From Chloroflexota bacterium (lineage in GTDB: Bacteria; Chloroflexota; Dehalococcoidia; Lucifugimonadales; Australimonadaceae), in the NCBI GenBank assembly GCA_022561985.1, contig JADFQE010000007.1, positions 1-42,248 on the forward strand: DNA of 42,248 nt, read 5' to 3'. The notes beneath the pieces were generated by a model that was not told where the DNA came from, searched no databases, and worked only from the letters and a program-made list of their open reading frames with translations. Of this stretch, positions 18,047 to 26,124 are shown one piece after another (the first letter of the stretch is position 1; the number at the start of each line of letters is the position of its first letter). The position numbers were made by a program, and so were the translations under genes.

Positions 18047-18293
18047 GTCGCACCCCTTTCCGTCCTCACCCGACGCGTCCCACCTTGGGGATCCCCGGGG
18101 GAGGAGCCTTGACCATGAGATGCCGCGGCGCCCCTCGGGGGCGTCGGGACATACGACACAACTACCCCGGACGCCGGAGCGCCCAGGGTAGTTGCGAGCT
18201 GCTATCTGGATCCCTATCGTCGTGTGACACACACCACCGCCTGGTCGATTGGCGGTAGCGGCGAAGAGAGACGAGGCCCGGTAGTGGTCCTGT

Positions 18294-19355
18294 CTAGCCG
18301 GTGCCTGCGGGGACCGGGTCGCCTTCGACCTCGGTCTCCTCGGGAACCGGCACGTCCGTATGACCGTTCGTCGAAGCGTGCTGACCACGGATGTGCTTCT
18401 CGAGCTCGGCCATGACCTCGAGGTGGGTCTGGAGGAACTCCTTCGAGTTCTCCCGGCCCTGTCCGAAGCGCGTCCCGTTGTAGGAGTAGTTCGCCCCGGA
18501 CTTGCGCACGACCCCCATCTCGACCCCGAGGTCGAGCAGGTCCCCCGCCTTGCTGATGCCGATCTTGAACATGATGTCGAACTCCGCCTGCTTGAACGGC
18601 GGGGCGACCTTGTTCTTCACCACCTTGGCCCGTACGCGCGTCCCGATCGCTTCCGTCTGCTGCTTCAGGGTTTCGATCCTGCGCAGGTCGATACGGACGG
18701 AGCTGTAGAACTTCAACGCGCGGCCACCGGGGGTGACCTCCGGACTCCCGAACAGGACGCCGATCTTCTCCCGCAGCTGGTTCACGAACACCACGCTCGT
18801 GTTGGACTGGCTCGTCACCGCGGTCAGCTTGCGCAGCGCCTGGGACATGAGCCGCGCCTGCAGCCCAACATGCGTGTCGCCCATGTCGCCCTCGAGCTCC
18901 GCCCGAGGCGTGAGAGCGGCGACGCTGTCGATGATGACAACGTCCAAGGCACCGCTGCGTACCAGGTACTCGACGATCTCCAGGGCCTGCTCACCCGAGT
19001 CGGGCTGAGAGATCAGGAGCTCGTCGATATTGACGCCGCAGCGTTCTGCGTAGGTCGGGTCCATGGAGTGCTCGGCATCGATGTAGGCGGCTGTCCCACC
19101 CATCCGCTGGGCCTCAGCCACGATGTGGTGGCACAGTGTGGATTTCCCGGCCGACTCCGCTCCGAAGATCTCGATGATACGTCCCCTGGGGATGCCCCCG
19201 ATGCCAAGGGCAATATCCAGGGAGATGGAGCCTGTCGGGATCGCCTCCACATGCATGCGCTGGGCTGCATCGCCCATGCGCATAATCGATCCACGGCCGA
19301 ATTGACGTTCAATTTGACCGAGGGCCAGCTCGAGTGCTTCGTCCTTCTTCGACAC
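18294..19355 (-). CDS. recA: Recombinase RecA (GTG start)
   Basis: [61 protein letters not shown]; start [12 protein letters not shown] at 19355. Confidence 0.97.
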   Translation of the reverse strand: MSKKDEALELALGQIERQFGRGSIMRMGDAAQRMHVEAIPTGSISLDIALGIGGIPRGRIIEIFGAESAGKSTLCHHIVAEAQRMGGTAAYIDAEHSMDPTYAERCGVNIDELLISQPDSGEQALEIVEYLVRSGALDVVIIDSVAALTPRAELEGDMGDTHVGLQARLMSQALRKLTAVTSQSNTSVVFVNQLREKIGVLFGSPEVTPGGRALKFYSSVRIDLRRIETLKQQTEAIGTRVRAKVVKNKVAPPFKQAEFDIMFKIGISKAGDLLDLGVEMGVVRKSGANYSYNGTRFGQGRENSKEFLQTHLEVMAELEKHIRGQHASTNGHTDVPVPEETEVEGDPVPAGTG

Positions 19356-19472
19356 GTAGGGCCTCGTCTCTTCACCGCCACTACCGCTCAGGATGCTATC
19401 ACATCCCCTCAGTGACGATGGCGCAGCGAGTGTGCCGAAACACCACCGGAAACCGCAAGGCTCCGATGTCAC

Positions 19473-19681
19473 ACAAGGGCACTGCCCTTGACCCACTCGC
19501 TCGCGCCGGGCCGCCAACGCCGACAACCGACGGCTGGGCGCTCGCCGATCGCCTGCGGCGACTGGGGAAGGCGCACGCCGTGCGCCCCTACGGGGACATC
19601 GAGGGTCCGGCCAGCGCCCAGCTGCCTATGTCTGAGACCGAGGCTCTGCGCTGGCGAGTGGGTCAAGGGCAGTGTCCTTGT
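19473..19681. mobile_element. MITE-like element, 209 bp with 28-bp terminal inverted repeats
   Basis: acaagggcactgcccttgacccactcgc (19473-19500) versus reverse complement of 19654-19681, 27/28 match. Confidence 0.7.
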
Positions 19682-21425
19682 AGTGGTTGACGAGGGGGAG
19701 GCGACGGTCGCGGCCGAAGTTGCGGCGGGTGATCTTGACGCCTGGGGGGGCCTGGCGGCGCTTGTACTCGCTGCGGTCCACGAGGCGCATCGTCTGATCG
19801 ACCACGCTGGGCGCCATGCCCGCGGCCAGCATGTCCTCGCGGCTCCGGTCCTGCTCGACGTACGCTTCGAGCACCGGGTCGAGCGTTGCATAGGGTGGCA
19901 GCGAGTCCTCGTCCTTCTGGTCGGGCCGCAGCTCCGCCGTGGGCGGGCGCACGATGATCGACTCGGGGATGTCCTCGCGTCCGGCGGCCTCGTTGCGGTG
20001 GCGCGCCAGCTCGAACACCAGCGTCTTGGGCACGTCCTTGATGACGGCGAAGCCGCCGGCCATGTCCCCGTAGAGCGTCGCGTAGCCCGTCGCCATCTCG
20101 CTCTTGTTCCCCGTCGTGAGCACGATCCAGCCGAACTTGTTGGACGCGGCCATGAGCAGGTTCCCGCGGATGCGCGCCTGGAGGTTCTCCTCGGTCACAT
20201 CAGGCTCGCGTCCCGCGAACAGCGGGCCAAGCTCGTCCATGTACGAAGCGCGCACGCCGTCGATGGGGATGACCTGCATGCGGACGCCGAGGTTCGAGGC
20301 CAGCTTCGCTGCGTCGTCCGCCGACTGGCCGGCCGTGTATTGGGACGGCATGAAGAAGGTCGTCACCGCGTCCGGGCCCAGCGCGTCGACGGCGATCGCC
20401 GTGGTGAGCGCCGAGTCGATGCCGCCCGAGAGCCCGATGACGGCCCCGGTGAATCCCGTCTTGCGGACATAATCCCGCGTCCCAGCCACGAGCGCCGCGT
20501 AGACCTCGGCCAGGGGGTCGAGCTCGTCGCCGATCTCCGGCTCGAGCGCCGCCCGTCCACCATCAGGCCGCCCGGGCGGCCCCACGCTCCCCGGGCCATC
20601 GGGCGGCGCGCCCCCGAGCGCGTAGTGCTTGGGCTCGCCGACCGCGCTCAGCCGCTCCTCGAAGCCGGTGAGCCGCATCGGGAGCGCGCGGTCGGCGTCC
20701 ACGTCGGCGAAGAGCAGCGCTTCTTGGAACTGGGGCGCTCGCGCCACCAGCTCGCCCTCCGGGCTCACCACGAGGCTCTGTCCGTCGAAGACGAGCTCGT
20801 CCTGCCCGCCGACCATGTTCACATACGCGATGAACGCCCCGTGGTCCCGCGCGCGCCCCGCGAGCATCTCCTGGCGCTCGCGGCCCTTGCCGCGGTGGTA
20901 GGGCGAGCCGTTGATGTTGACGATGACCTCGGCGCCCGCGACGCGTTGGACGGTCGCCGGGCCGACGTCGTACCAGATGTCCTCGCACACGTTCACGCCG
21001 ACGCGCACGCCGGCGACCGTCAGCACCGGGCACTCGCGGCCCGGCTCGAAGTAGCGGGCCTCGTCGAACACGCCGTAGTTGGGCAGGAAGATCTTGTGAT
21101 AGATGGCGACGAGCTTCCCGTCGTGGGCGACGGCGGCGGCGTTGTACAGCTTGCCGTCCACGGCGTCCGGCGCACCGATCACCGCCACGATCCCGGAGCT
21201 CGCTGCGACGACGCGATCGAGCGCAGCGCGGGCGTCCTCGATGAACTGGTGCTTGAAGAGCAGGTCCTCGGGTGGGTAGCCGGTCACCGCGAGCTCCGGG
21301 AACGCGATGAGGTCGGCGCCTGCGGCCACGGCCTGGCCCATCAGCGTCAGCATGACGCCGGCGTTGCCCTCGAGGTCGCCGACGGTCGGGTTCATCTGTG
21401 CGAGCGCCAGCCGAAGCGGTCGCAT
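19626..21425 (-). CDS. nadE: Glutamine-hydrolysing NAD+ synthetase
   Basis: RLALAQMNPTVGDLEGN nitrilase-type domain; GLSGGIDSALTTAIAVDALG; TTGNKSEMATGYATLYGDMAGGF; start at MRPLRLAL. Confidence 0.96.
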   Translation of the reverse strand: MRPLRLALAQMNPTVGDLEGNAGVMLTLMGQAVAAGADLIAFPELAVTGYPPEDLLFKHQFIEDARAALDRVVAASSGIVAVIGAPDAVDGKLYNAAAVAHDGKLVAIYHKIFLPNYGVFDEARYFEPGRECPVLTVAGVRVGVNVCEDIWYDVGPATVQRVAGAEVIVNINGSPYHRGKGRERQEMLAGRARDHGAFIAYVNMVGGQDELVFDGQSLVVSPEGELVARAPQFQEALLFADVDADRALPMRLTGFEERLSAVGEPKHYALGGAPPDGPGSVGPPGRPDGGRAALEPEIGDELDPLAEVYAALVAGTRDYVRKTGFTGAVIGLSGGIDSALTTAIAVDALGPDAVTTFFMPSQYTAGQSADDAAKLASNLGVRMQVIPIDGVRASYMDELGPLFAGREPDVTEENLQARIRGNLLMAASNKFGWIVLTTGNKSEMATGYATLYGDMAGGFAVIKDVPKTLVFELARHRNEAAGREDIPESIIVRPPTAELRPDQKDEDSLPPYATLDPVLEAYVEQDRSREDMLAAGMAPSVVDQTMRLVDRSEYKRRQAPPGVKITRRNFGRDRRLPLVNHYKDTALDPLASAEPRSQT

Positions 21426-21520
21426 GGGTCGTGGCCTCCCGGTTCCGTGTCCCCGCTCTCGTCCCTGAAGTATACGGCTATGCCGCCGCGGCGCCGTCCG
21501 CAGGGAAAACGGGGCCAATG

Positions 21521-21553
21521 AAGAAAGCGCCCGCTCGGGCGGGCGCTTTCTCA
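21521..21553 (-). terminator. Rho-independent-like terminator downstream of rpsU
   Basis: GAAAGCGCCCGC-tcg-gGCGGGCGCTTTC; minus-strand stem followed by TTCTTC. Confidence 0.75.
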
Positions 21554-21575
21554 TAAGAAGCTTGGGGCGGGGCGC

Positions 21576-21761
21576 CTAGACGCCGGAGCGGCGGCGTCTG
21601 CGCGCCGAGCGGCGCGCTGCGAGGCGGGCCTTCTCTCCCTTGGAGCGGAAGAACCGGCGGTCCTTGTGCTCCTTGAGGATCCCGTTGCGGGTCACGGCAG
21701 CCCGGAACCGCCCAACGATCCCCTCGGGTGCCTCACCCTCGCGCAGTGTGACGAACGCCAC
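21576..21761 (-). CDS. rpsU: 30S ribosomal protein S21 (GTG start)
   Basis: VTLREGEAPEGIVGRFRAAVTRNGILKEHKDRRFFRSKGEKARLAARRSARRR; GGAGG just upstream of GTG. Confidence 0.9.
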   Translation of the reverse strand: MAFVTLREGEAPEGIVGRFRAAVTRNGILKEHKDRRFFRSKGEKARLAARRSARRRRRSGV

Positions 21762-21903
21762 GTTCCCTCCTCGGTCATCCAGGGCCATCCAGTCAACGCC
21801 ACCGCTCGATGAGGGCGAGGTTAACCGGCCCAAACGATAGCACAACGCGCCCGCGCCGAGCAACCGCGGCGGCGCAGTGGCCGATCCGCGCGCCGCTTTC
21901 ACA

Positions 21904-21960
21904 TTGACACCCACCGGAGGGTACAGGTATCGTGCTAGCAGTCGGCGCCCTCGACTGCTA
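21904..21960 (+). promoter_or_regulatory. Predicted sigma70-like promoter with 9-bp perfect inverted repeat at the start site
   Basis: TTGACA (21904-21909), 18-bp spacer, TATCGT (21928-21933), TAGCAGTCG-gcgccct-CGACTGCTA (21936-21960). Confidence 0.55.
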
Positions 21961-21983
21961 ACCCGTCGGCGACGGAGCACCCC

Positions 21984-22391
21984 CTGCCCACCTACACGTA
22001 TAAGTGCGAGACCAACGGCCACGACTTCGAGCTTCGCCAGGGCTTCAGCGCGAGCCCCGAGCAGGTCTGCCCAACGTGCGGGAGCAGCTCCCGCCGCCAG
22101 ATCCACGCCGTCGGCGTGATCTACAAGGGCTCCGGCTTCTACACGACCGACTACGCGCGCAAATCGAACGACTCGTCCTCGGCCAAGTCCTCGTCCACTT
22201 CGTCGGACGGGGGGTCGTCGGACGGGGGCTCGTCGGACGGGGGCTCGTCGGACGGGGGGTCGTCGGACGGCGGCTCGTCAGGCGGAGGCTCGTCGGACGG
22301 AGCGTCTTCGAGCAAGGCCGGCGGCTCCAAGGGCTCGTCGAAGAAAGAAGGCTCGTCGAGCCCGTCCGCCAAGTCCACCTCCGGCTCATAG
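21984..22391 (+). CDS. FmdB-family zinc-ribbon-like protein with Ser/Asp/Gly repeat tail (probable CTG start)
   Basis: In-frame extension LPTYTYKCETNGHDFELRQGFSASPEQVCPTCGSSSRRQI upstream of the 22116 ORF start matches the FmdB N-terminus. Confidence 0.75.
   Translation: MPTYTYKCETNGHDFELRQGFSASPEQVCPTCGSSSRRQIHAVGVIYKGSGFYTTDYARKSNDSSSAKSSSTSSDGGSSDGGSSDGGSSDGGSSDGGSSGGGSSDGASSSKAGGSKGSSKKEGSSSPSAKSTSGS
22200..22304 (+). repeat. Seven 15-bp tandem units (tcgtcggacgggggc) encoding SSDGG
   Basis: Seven contiguous 15-mers read directly, the last three degenerate. Confidence 0.92.
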
Positions 22392-22404
22392 GACTCCCAG
22401 CGGG

Positions 22405-22869
22405 ATGCGCGCCGTCCTCCAGCGTGTGAGCGAGGCATCCGTCACCGTCGATGGCCGGACCGTCGGCTCCATCGGCCGCGGCCTCCTCGTGCTGCTCGCG
22501 GTCGGCCGCGACGACGACGACGACGACACCGCCTACATCGTCGACAAGACAGCGGGGTTGCGGATCTTCCCCGACGGGGACGGCCACATGAACCGCTCCG
22601 CCATGGAGGTCGGCGGGGAGCTGCTGGTGGTCAGCCAGTTCACGCTCTACGCCGATACGCGCAGGGGCCGGCGCCCCAGCTTCGTCGCGGCGGCGCCGCC
22701 GGAAGCCGCGGCCGAGCGGTTCGACGACGCGCTCGATCGCTTCCGGGCCACCGGGCTCCGCGTGGAGACCGGCCGCTTCGGGGAGACGATGGACGTGGCG
22801 CTCATCAACGACGGCCCCGTGACCATCTGGCTCGACTCGGCCGAGCGGCACCGCTCACGCCGCGGCTAG
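22405..22869 (+). CDS. dtd: D-aminoacyl-tRNA deacylase
   Basis: MRAVLQRVSEASVTVDG, GLLVLLAVG, VVSQFTLYADTRRGRRPSF, MDVALINDGPVTIWLDS. Confidence 0.96.
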   Translation: MRAVLQRVSEASVTVDGRTVGSIGRGLLVLLAVGRDDDDDDTAYIVDKTAGLRIFPDGDGHMNRSAMEVGGELLVVSQFTLYADTRRGRRPSFVAAAPPEAAAERFDDALDRFRATGLRVETGRFGETMDVALINDGPVTIWLDSAERHRSRRG

Positions 22870-22885
22870 GGCCGAGCGCTCGAGG

Positions 22886-23221
22886 CTAGGGGGCGCCCGT
22901 TGCGAACTCCTGCACCAAGAAGCACGTGGCTCCCTGGGCCTCGAGCTGCTTGAGGGCCTCGAGGACCGCCGCCTGCGCGATGTCCTCGCGGTTGACCTTG
23001 CGGACGCCGTACTCGCGGCGGAGGATGCGGCGGATGTCCTCGACCGCCTCCACGGCGTCGGCGCGGAAGCGGTAGGTCACCTTCACCCGCTCCTTGGGCT
23101 CCTCGGCCGCTGCGAGCGCGTCGATCTCGGCGCTGACCTCCTCGGTGGTCCGCAGGATGGCGCGCCGGCCCCGGCTCTCCAGCTCGGGGAAGATGAACAC
23201 GGGCCGCTTAGGTTTTGCCAT
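22886..23221 (-). CDS. Small basic protein co-encoded with ParA (possible partition partner)
   Basis: 14-nt overlap with parA; charged, helical sequence KVTYRFRADAVEAVEDIRRILRREYGVRKVNREDIAQAAVLEALKQLE. Confidence 0.6.
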   Translation of the reverse strand: MAKPKRPVFIFPELESRGRRAILRTTEEVSAEIDALAAAEEPKERVKVTYRFRADAVEAVEDIRRILRREYGVRKVNREDIAQAAVLEALKQLEAQGATCFLVQEFATGAP

Positions 23222-23996
23222 TGAGCACCTCCGCCGCCAGCTCCCGGTACTGCTTCGCCCCGTCCAGCTGCCGCCGCCAAAGCGTGAGCGGCATCCGGTA
23301 CCCGGGCGCCTCGATGAAGCGCACGGACTGCCGGATCACCTGCTTGAAGAGGTGGATCCCCTCGCGGTCGCAGAAATCGGCGAGGTACGCGTACACCTCG
23401 CGGCTGTTGATCGTCCTCGCGTCGTAGCGCGTCGCCAGGATGCCGAGGATGTCGAGGCCCGGGTTCGTGACCTCCCGCACGTTCTCCAGCGTGTCCAGGA
23501 GCAGCCGGAGGCCGCGCAGCGCCATGTACTCCGTGGAGATCGGGATCAGCACGTGGGTCGCGGCCGTCAGGCTGTTGACGGTCAGGATGCCGAGGGACGG
23601 CGGCGTGTCGATGATGATGTAGTCGTAGCGATCGAGCACGGGCCGGAGGCGGCGCTGCAGCACCGTCTCGGCGGCGAGGGCCTGCTTCAGCTCGATCTCG
23701 GCGCCCGCCAAGTCGATGGTGGCGGGTGCGAGGTCGAAGCGGAAATCGGTGGGGATGATGACGTCGGCTATCGACGCCTTGGGGCGGACCAGCGCTTCGT
23801 AGACGGAGATCTCGATGGTCGTCGTATCCATGCCCAGGCAGACGGCGCATCCGCCCTGCGGGTCCATGTCCACGAGCAGCGTGCGCTTGCCCCGCTCCGC
23901 GATGCACGCCGCGAGGTTCACGGAGGTGGTCGTCTTGGCGACCCCTCCCTTCTGGTTGGCAACGGTGATGACGACGGGGCCTTGGTTCTCGGCCAT
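23208..23996 (-). CDS. parA: ParA/Soj-family ATPase
   Basis: TVANQKGGVAKTTTSVNLA deviant Walker A; VDMDPQGG; IIIDTPPSLG. Confidence 0.93.
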   Translation of the reverse strand: MAENQGPVVITVANQKGGVAKTTTSVNLAACIAERGKRTLLVDMDPQGGCAVCLGMDTTTIEISVYEALVRPKASIADVIIPTDFRFDLAPATIDLAGAEIELKQALAAETVLQRRLRPVLDRYDYIIIDTPPSLGILTVNSLTAATHVLIPISTEYMALRGLRLLLDTLENVREVTNPGLDILGILATRYDARTINSREVYAYLADFCDREGIHLFKQVIRQSVRFIEAPGYRMPLTLWRRQLDGAKQYRELAAEVLNGKT

Positions 23997-24152
23997 GGGG
24001 CTTCAGCCTTTAACCGGGCCACGGAGCGATGGGGCGCCAAGCCCTCAGCAGCCGGGGCCGGTCGCCGTTACGCTATAAAACAGCAATCGGGTTGTCAAGA
24101 TTTGTTGCAAACTGTTTTGCCAGCAAACTGGAAGCCCAGCAGCGCCCGCCGC

Positions 24153-24881
24153 CTACGGGGACCCCGTCAGCAGGCCGAGCAGCGCCGACGGGTGCTCCAC
24201 GACGACGTCCGGCACCGCGAGGCCGTCGCGCTCGCCGGGCGGCACGCCCCAGCCCGCGAGCGCGCTCCAGGCGCCCGCGCCGCGCCCCACCAGCACGTCG
24301 CTCGCGCTGTCGCCGACCACGAGCGTCTCCGCGGGTGTGCTCCCCAGAGCCGCCAGCAGCCGCATCAGCCCCTCGGGGTCCGGCTTGTGGCGAGCCACGT
24401 CCTCGAAGCCGACGACGTGGGTGAAGTAGCGGTCGATACCGAGCTCGGCCATCTCGACGAGCGCACCGGCGCGCCGGCCCTCCACCGTCATCTCGCGCGT
24501 CTTCGACGTGAGCACGCCCAGGCGCATCCCGCGCGACGCGAGCCCTTCGAGCATCTCGGGAACGCCATCGTGGAGGGAGATGAGGCCGGGGCCCTTCAGC
24601 CAGTACGCACGCCGGTAGGCCGGGAACAGTCCGAGCGCCGCGCCCCGGCCGCCGTCGAAGCCGTCCAGGGCCTTATCGAACGGCCGCCCGCGCGCCGCGG
24701 CCATGAACGCCTCGGCCGTCGGCTCGGTGACCCCGGCACCCGCGAATGCCTGACGCACGGCCGAGGTCCGCGCGGCCCAGGTATCGGCGAGGGTGTCGTC
24801 GAAGTCGAAGACGACGGTGGTGATGCCCCGCGGCCTCCCCCGCGCGCCGGTGATGGCGACCGGGCCGTGCGCGCCGCTCAC
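24153..24881 (-). CDS. HAD-superfamily hydrolase
   Basis: VVFDFDDTLADTW, VLTSKT, KPDPEGL, VVGDSASDV; GTG start at 24881 with GTGA overlap with upstream ORF. Confidence 0.87.
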   Translation of the reverse strand: MSGAHGPVAITGARGRPRGITTVVFDFDDTLADTWAARTSAVRQAFAGAGVTEPTAEAFMAAARGRPFDKALDGFDGGRGAALGLFPAYRRAYWLKGPGLISLHDGVPEMLEGLASRGMRLGVLTSKTREMTVEGRRAGALVEMAELGIDRYFTHVVGFEDVARHKPDPEGLMRLLAALGSTPAETLVVGDSASDVLVGRGAGAWSALAGWGVPPGERDGLAVPDVVVEHPSALLGLLTGSP

Positions 24882-25171
24882 CGGCGGAAGCTGGCGGGCA
24901 GCGCCCACCCCCACAGCCGCATGACGCGCCGTTGGAAGAAGGCGCGCTTCCCGATGAGCGTGCCCACGGTGAGCAGGGTGGCCGAGTAAACGGGCGGGAT
25001 GAGCAGCAGATAGACGAGCCGGTACGACCACGGCCCCGAGATGAGCGAGCCGTCCAGGCCGAGCAGCATGTTGAGGACGAGCCGGCTGAAGAGCATCGTC
25101 AGCCCGCCCGTCACGCCGAACGCGACGAAGATGAGGCCGTAGTGCCTGAGTCCTGACACGCTCAGCTGCAT
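24878..25171 (-). CDS. Small membrane protein of unknown function
   Basis: Two TM segments; translationally coupled to HAD gene. Confidence 0.7.
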   Translation of the reverse strand: MQLSVSGLRHYGLIFVAFGVTGGLTMLFSRLVLNMLLGLDGSLISGPWSYRLVYLLLIPPVYSATLLTVGTLIGKRAFFQRRVMRLWGWALPASFRR

Positions 25172-25199
25172 GGTCCTCCCTTATCGACTACCGTGCTCG

Positions 25200-26108
25200 T
25201 CAGCCGGACGCCCGCTGCCGCGCTTCGAGGCCCGCCGGACGCTCCACCGCCTTCACCAGCGCCTGCGTGCCCTCCTCGCCCAGCCCGTCGGCTTCGAGGG
25301 CGGTGTAGTACGCCCGCGCGAGGGACGTCACGGCCAGCGGGACGTGCTTCTCCTGCGCCGACTCCAAGATCAGCCGCAGGTCCTTCTGCTGGAGCTTCAC
25401 CATGAAGCCCGGCGCGAAGTCGCCCTTCACCATACGCGGGCCCAGGTTCGCAAGCTGCCAGGACCCGGCTGCCCCGGCGCCGACCGCCTCGATGGTCTTG
25501 AGCAGGTCGGCGCCATGCGCCGCCGCGAAGACCAGCGCCTCGGCCACGGCCGAGCAGGTCCCGGCGACCAGGATCTGATTGACGAGCTTCGTGGTCTGCC
25601 CCATGCCCGAGGGGCCCATCAGCGTGATGCTCTTCCCCATGGCCTCGAGCACCGGCAGGCAGCGCTCGAACACCCCCTGCTCGCCACCGGCCATGATGGT
25701 CAGCGTCCCCTCCTGCGCGCCCCACGACCCGCCGCTGACGGGCGCGTCGAGCATGGCGATGCCACGCTCCCGGAGGCGCGCGGCCAGCTCTCGGGTCGCG
25801 CCGGGCGCGATGGTGCTCATGTCGATGAGCACGGAGCCCGCCGCCATCGACCCCGCCAGCCCGCCGGGCCCCTCCACCGCCTCCAGCACGTCCGGTGTGT
25901 CCGGCACCATCGTGATGACGATGGGCGCCGCGCTCCCGACCTCCGCCACCGAGCGTGCGACGCGGATGCGCTCACCGGCGATCGCTTCGGCCTTGGCGGG
26001 CGTCCGGTTGAAGGCGACGACGTCGTATCCCGCCTTCGCCAGGTTCACGGCCATGGGCGCTCCCATGATACCCGTGCCGACCACGCCGACGGTCCCCTTC
26101 GAAGCCAT
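25200..26108 (-). CDS. NAD(P)-dependent beta-hydroxyacid dehydrogenase (3-hydroxyisobutyrate dehydrogenase family)
   Basis: VGVVGTGIMGAPMAVNLAKAGYDVVAFNRT; DAPVSGGSWGAQEGTLTIMAGG; KLVNQILVAG. Confidence 0.93.
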   Translation of the reverse strand: MASKGTVGVVGTGIMGAPMAVNLAKAGYDVVAFNRTPAKAEAIAGERIRVARSVAEVGSAAPIVITMVPDTPDVLEAVEGPGGLAGSMAAGSVLIDMSTIAPGATRELAARLRERGIAMLDAPVSGGSWGAQEGTLTIMAGGEQGVFERCLPVLEAMGKSITLMGPSGMGQTTKLVNQILVAGTCSAVAEALVFAAAHGADLLKTIEAVGAGAAGSWQLANLGPRMVKGDFAPGFMVKLQQKDLRLILESAQEKHVPLAVTSLARAYYTALEADGLGEEGTQALVKAVERPAGLEARQRASG

Positions 26109-26124
26109 GCGCTCTACCTCCTGC

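Noticed and set aside
18215-18240. GTGTG-A-CACAC palindrome in the recA-rny spacer as a LexA/SOS box
   Set aside because: Does not match the LexA box forms I know, and it is downstream rather than upstream of recA.
19356-19526. 57-aa N-terminal extension of RecA
   Set aside because: RecA homologs begin at [11 protein letters not shown]; the extension covers leader and the MITE TIR.
19488-21521. 677-aa plus ORF antisense to nadE
   Set aside because: Shadow ORF; nadE motifs are clear on the minus strand.
22507-22530. (GAC)n run in dtd encoding DDDDDD
   Set aside because: Short acidic loop in a variable region of D-aminoacyl-tRNA deacylase; not remarkable alone.
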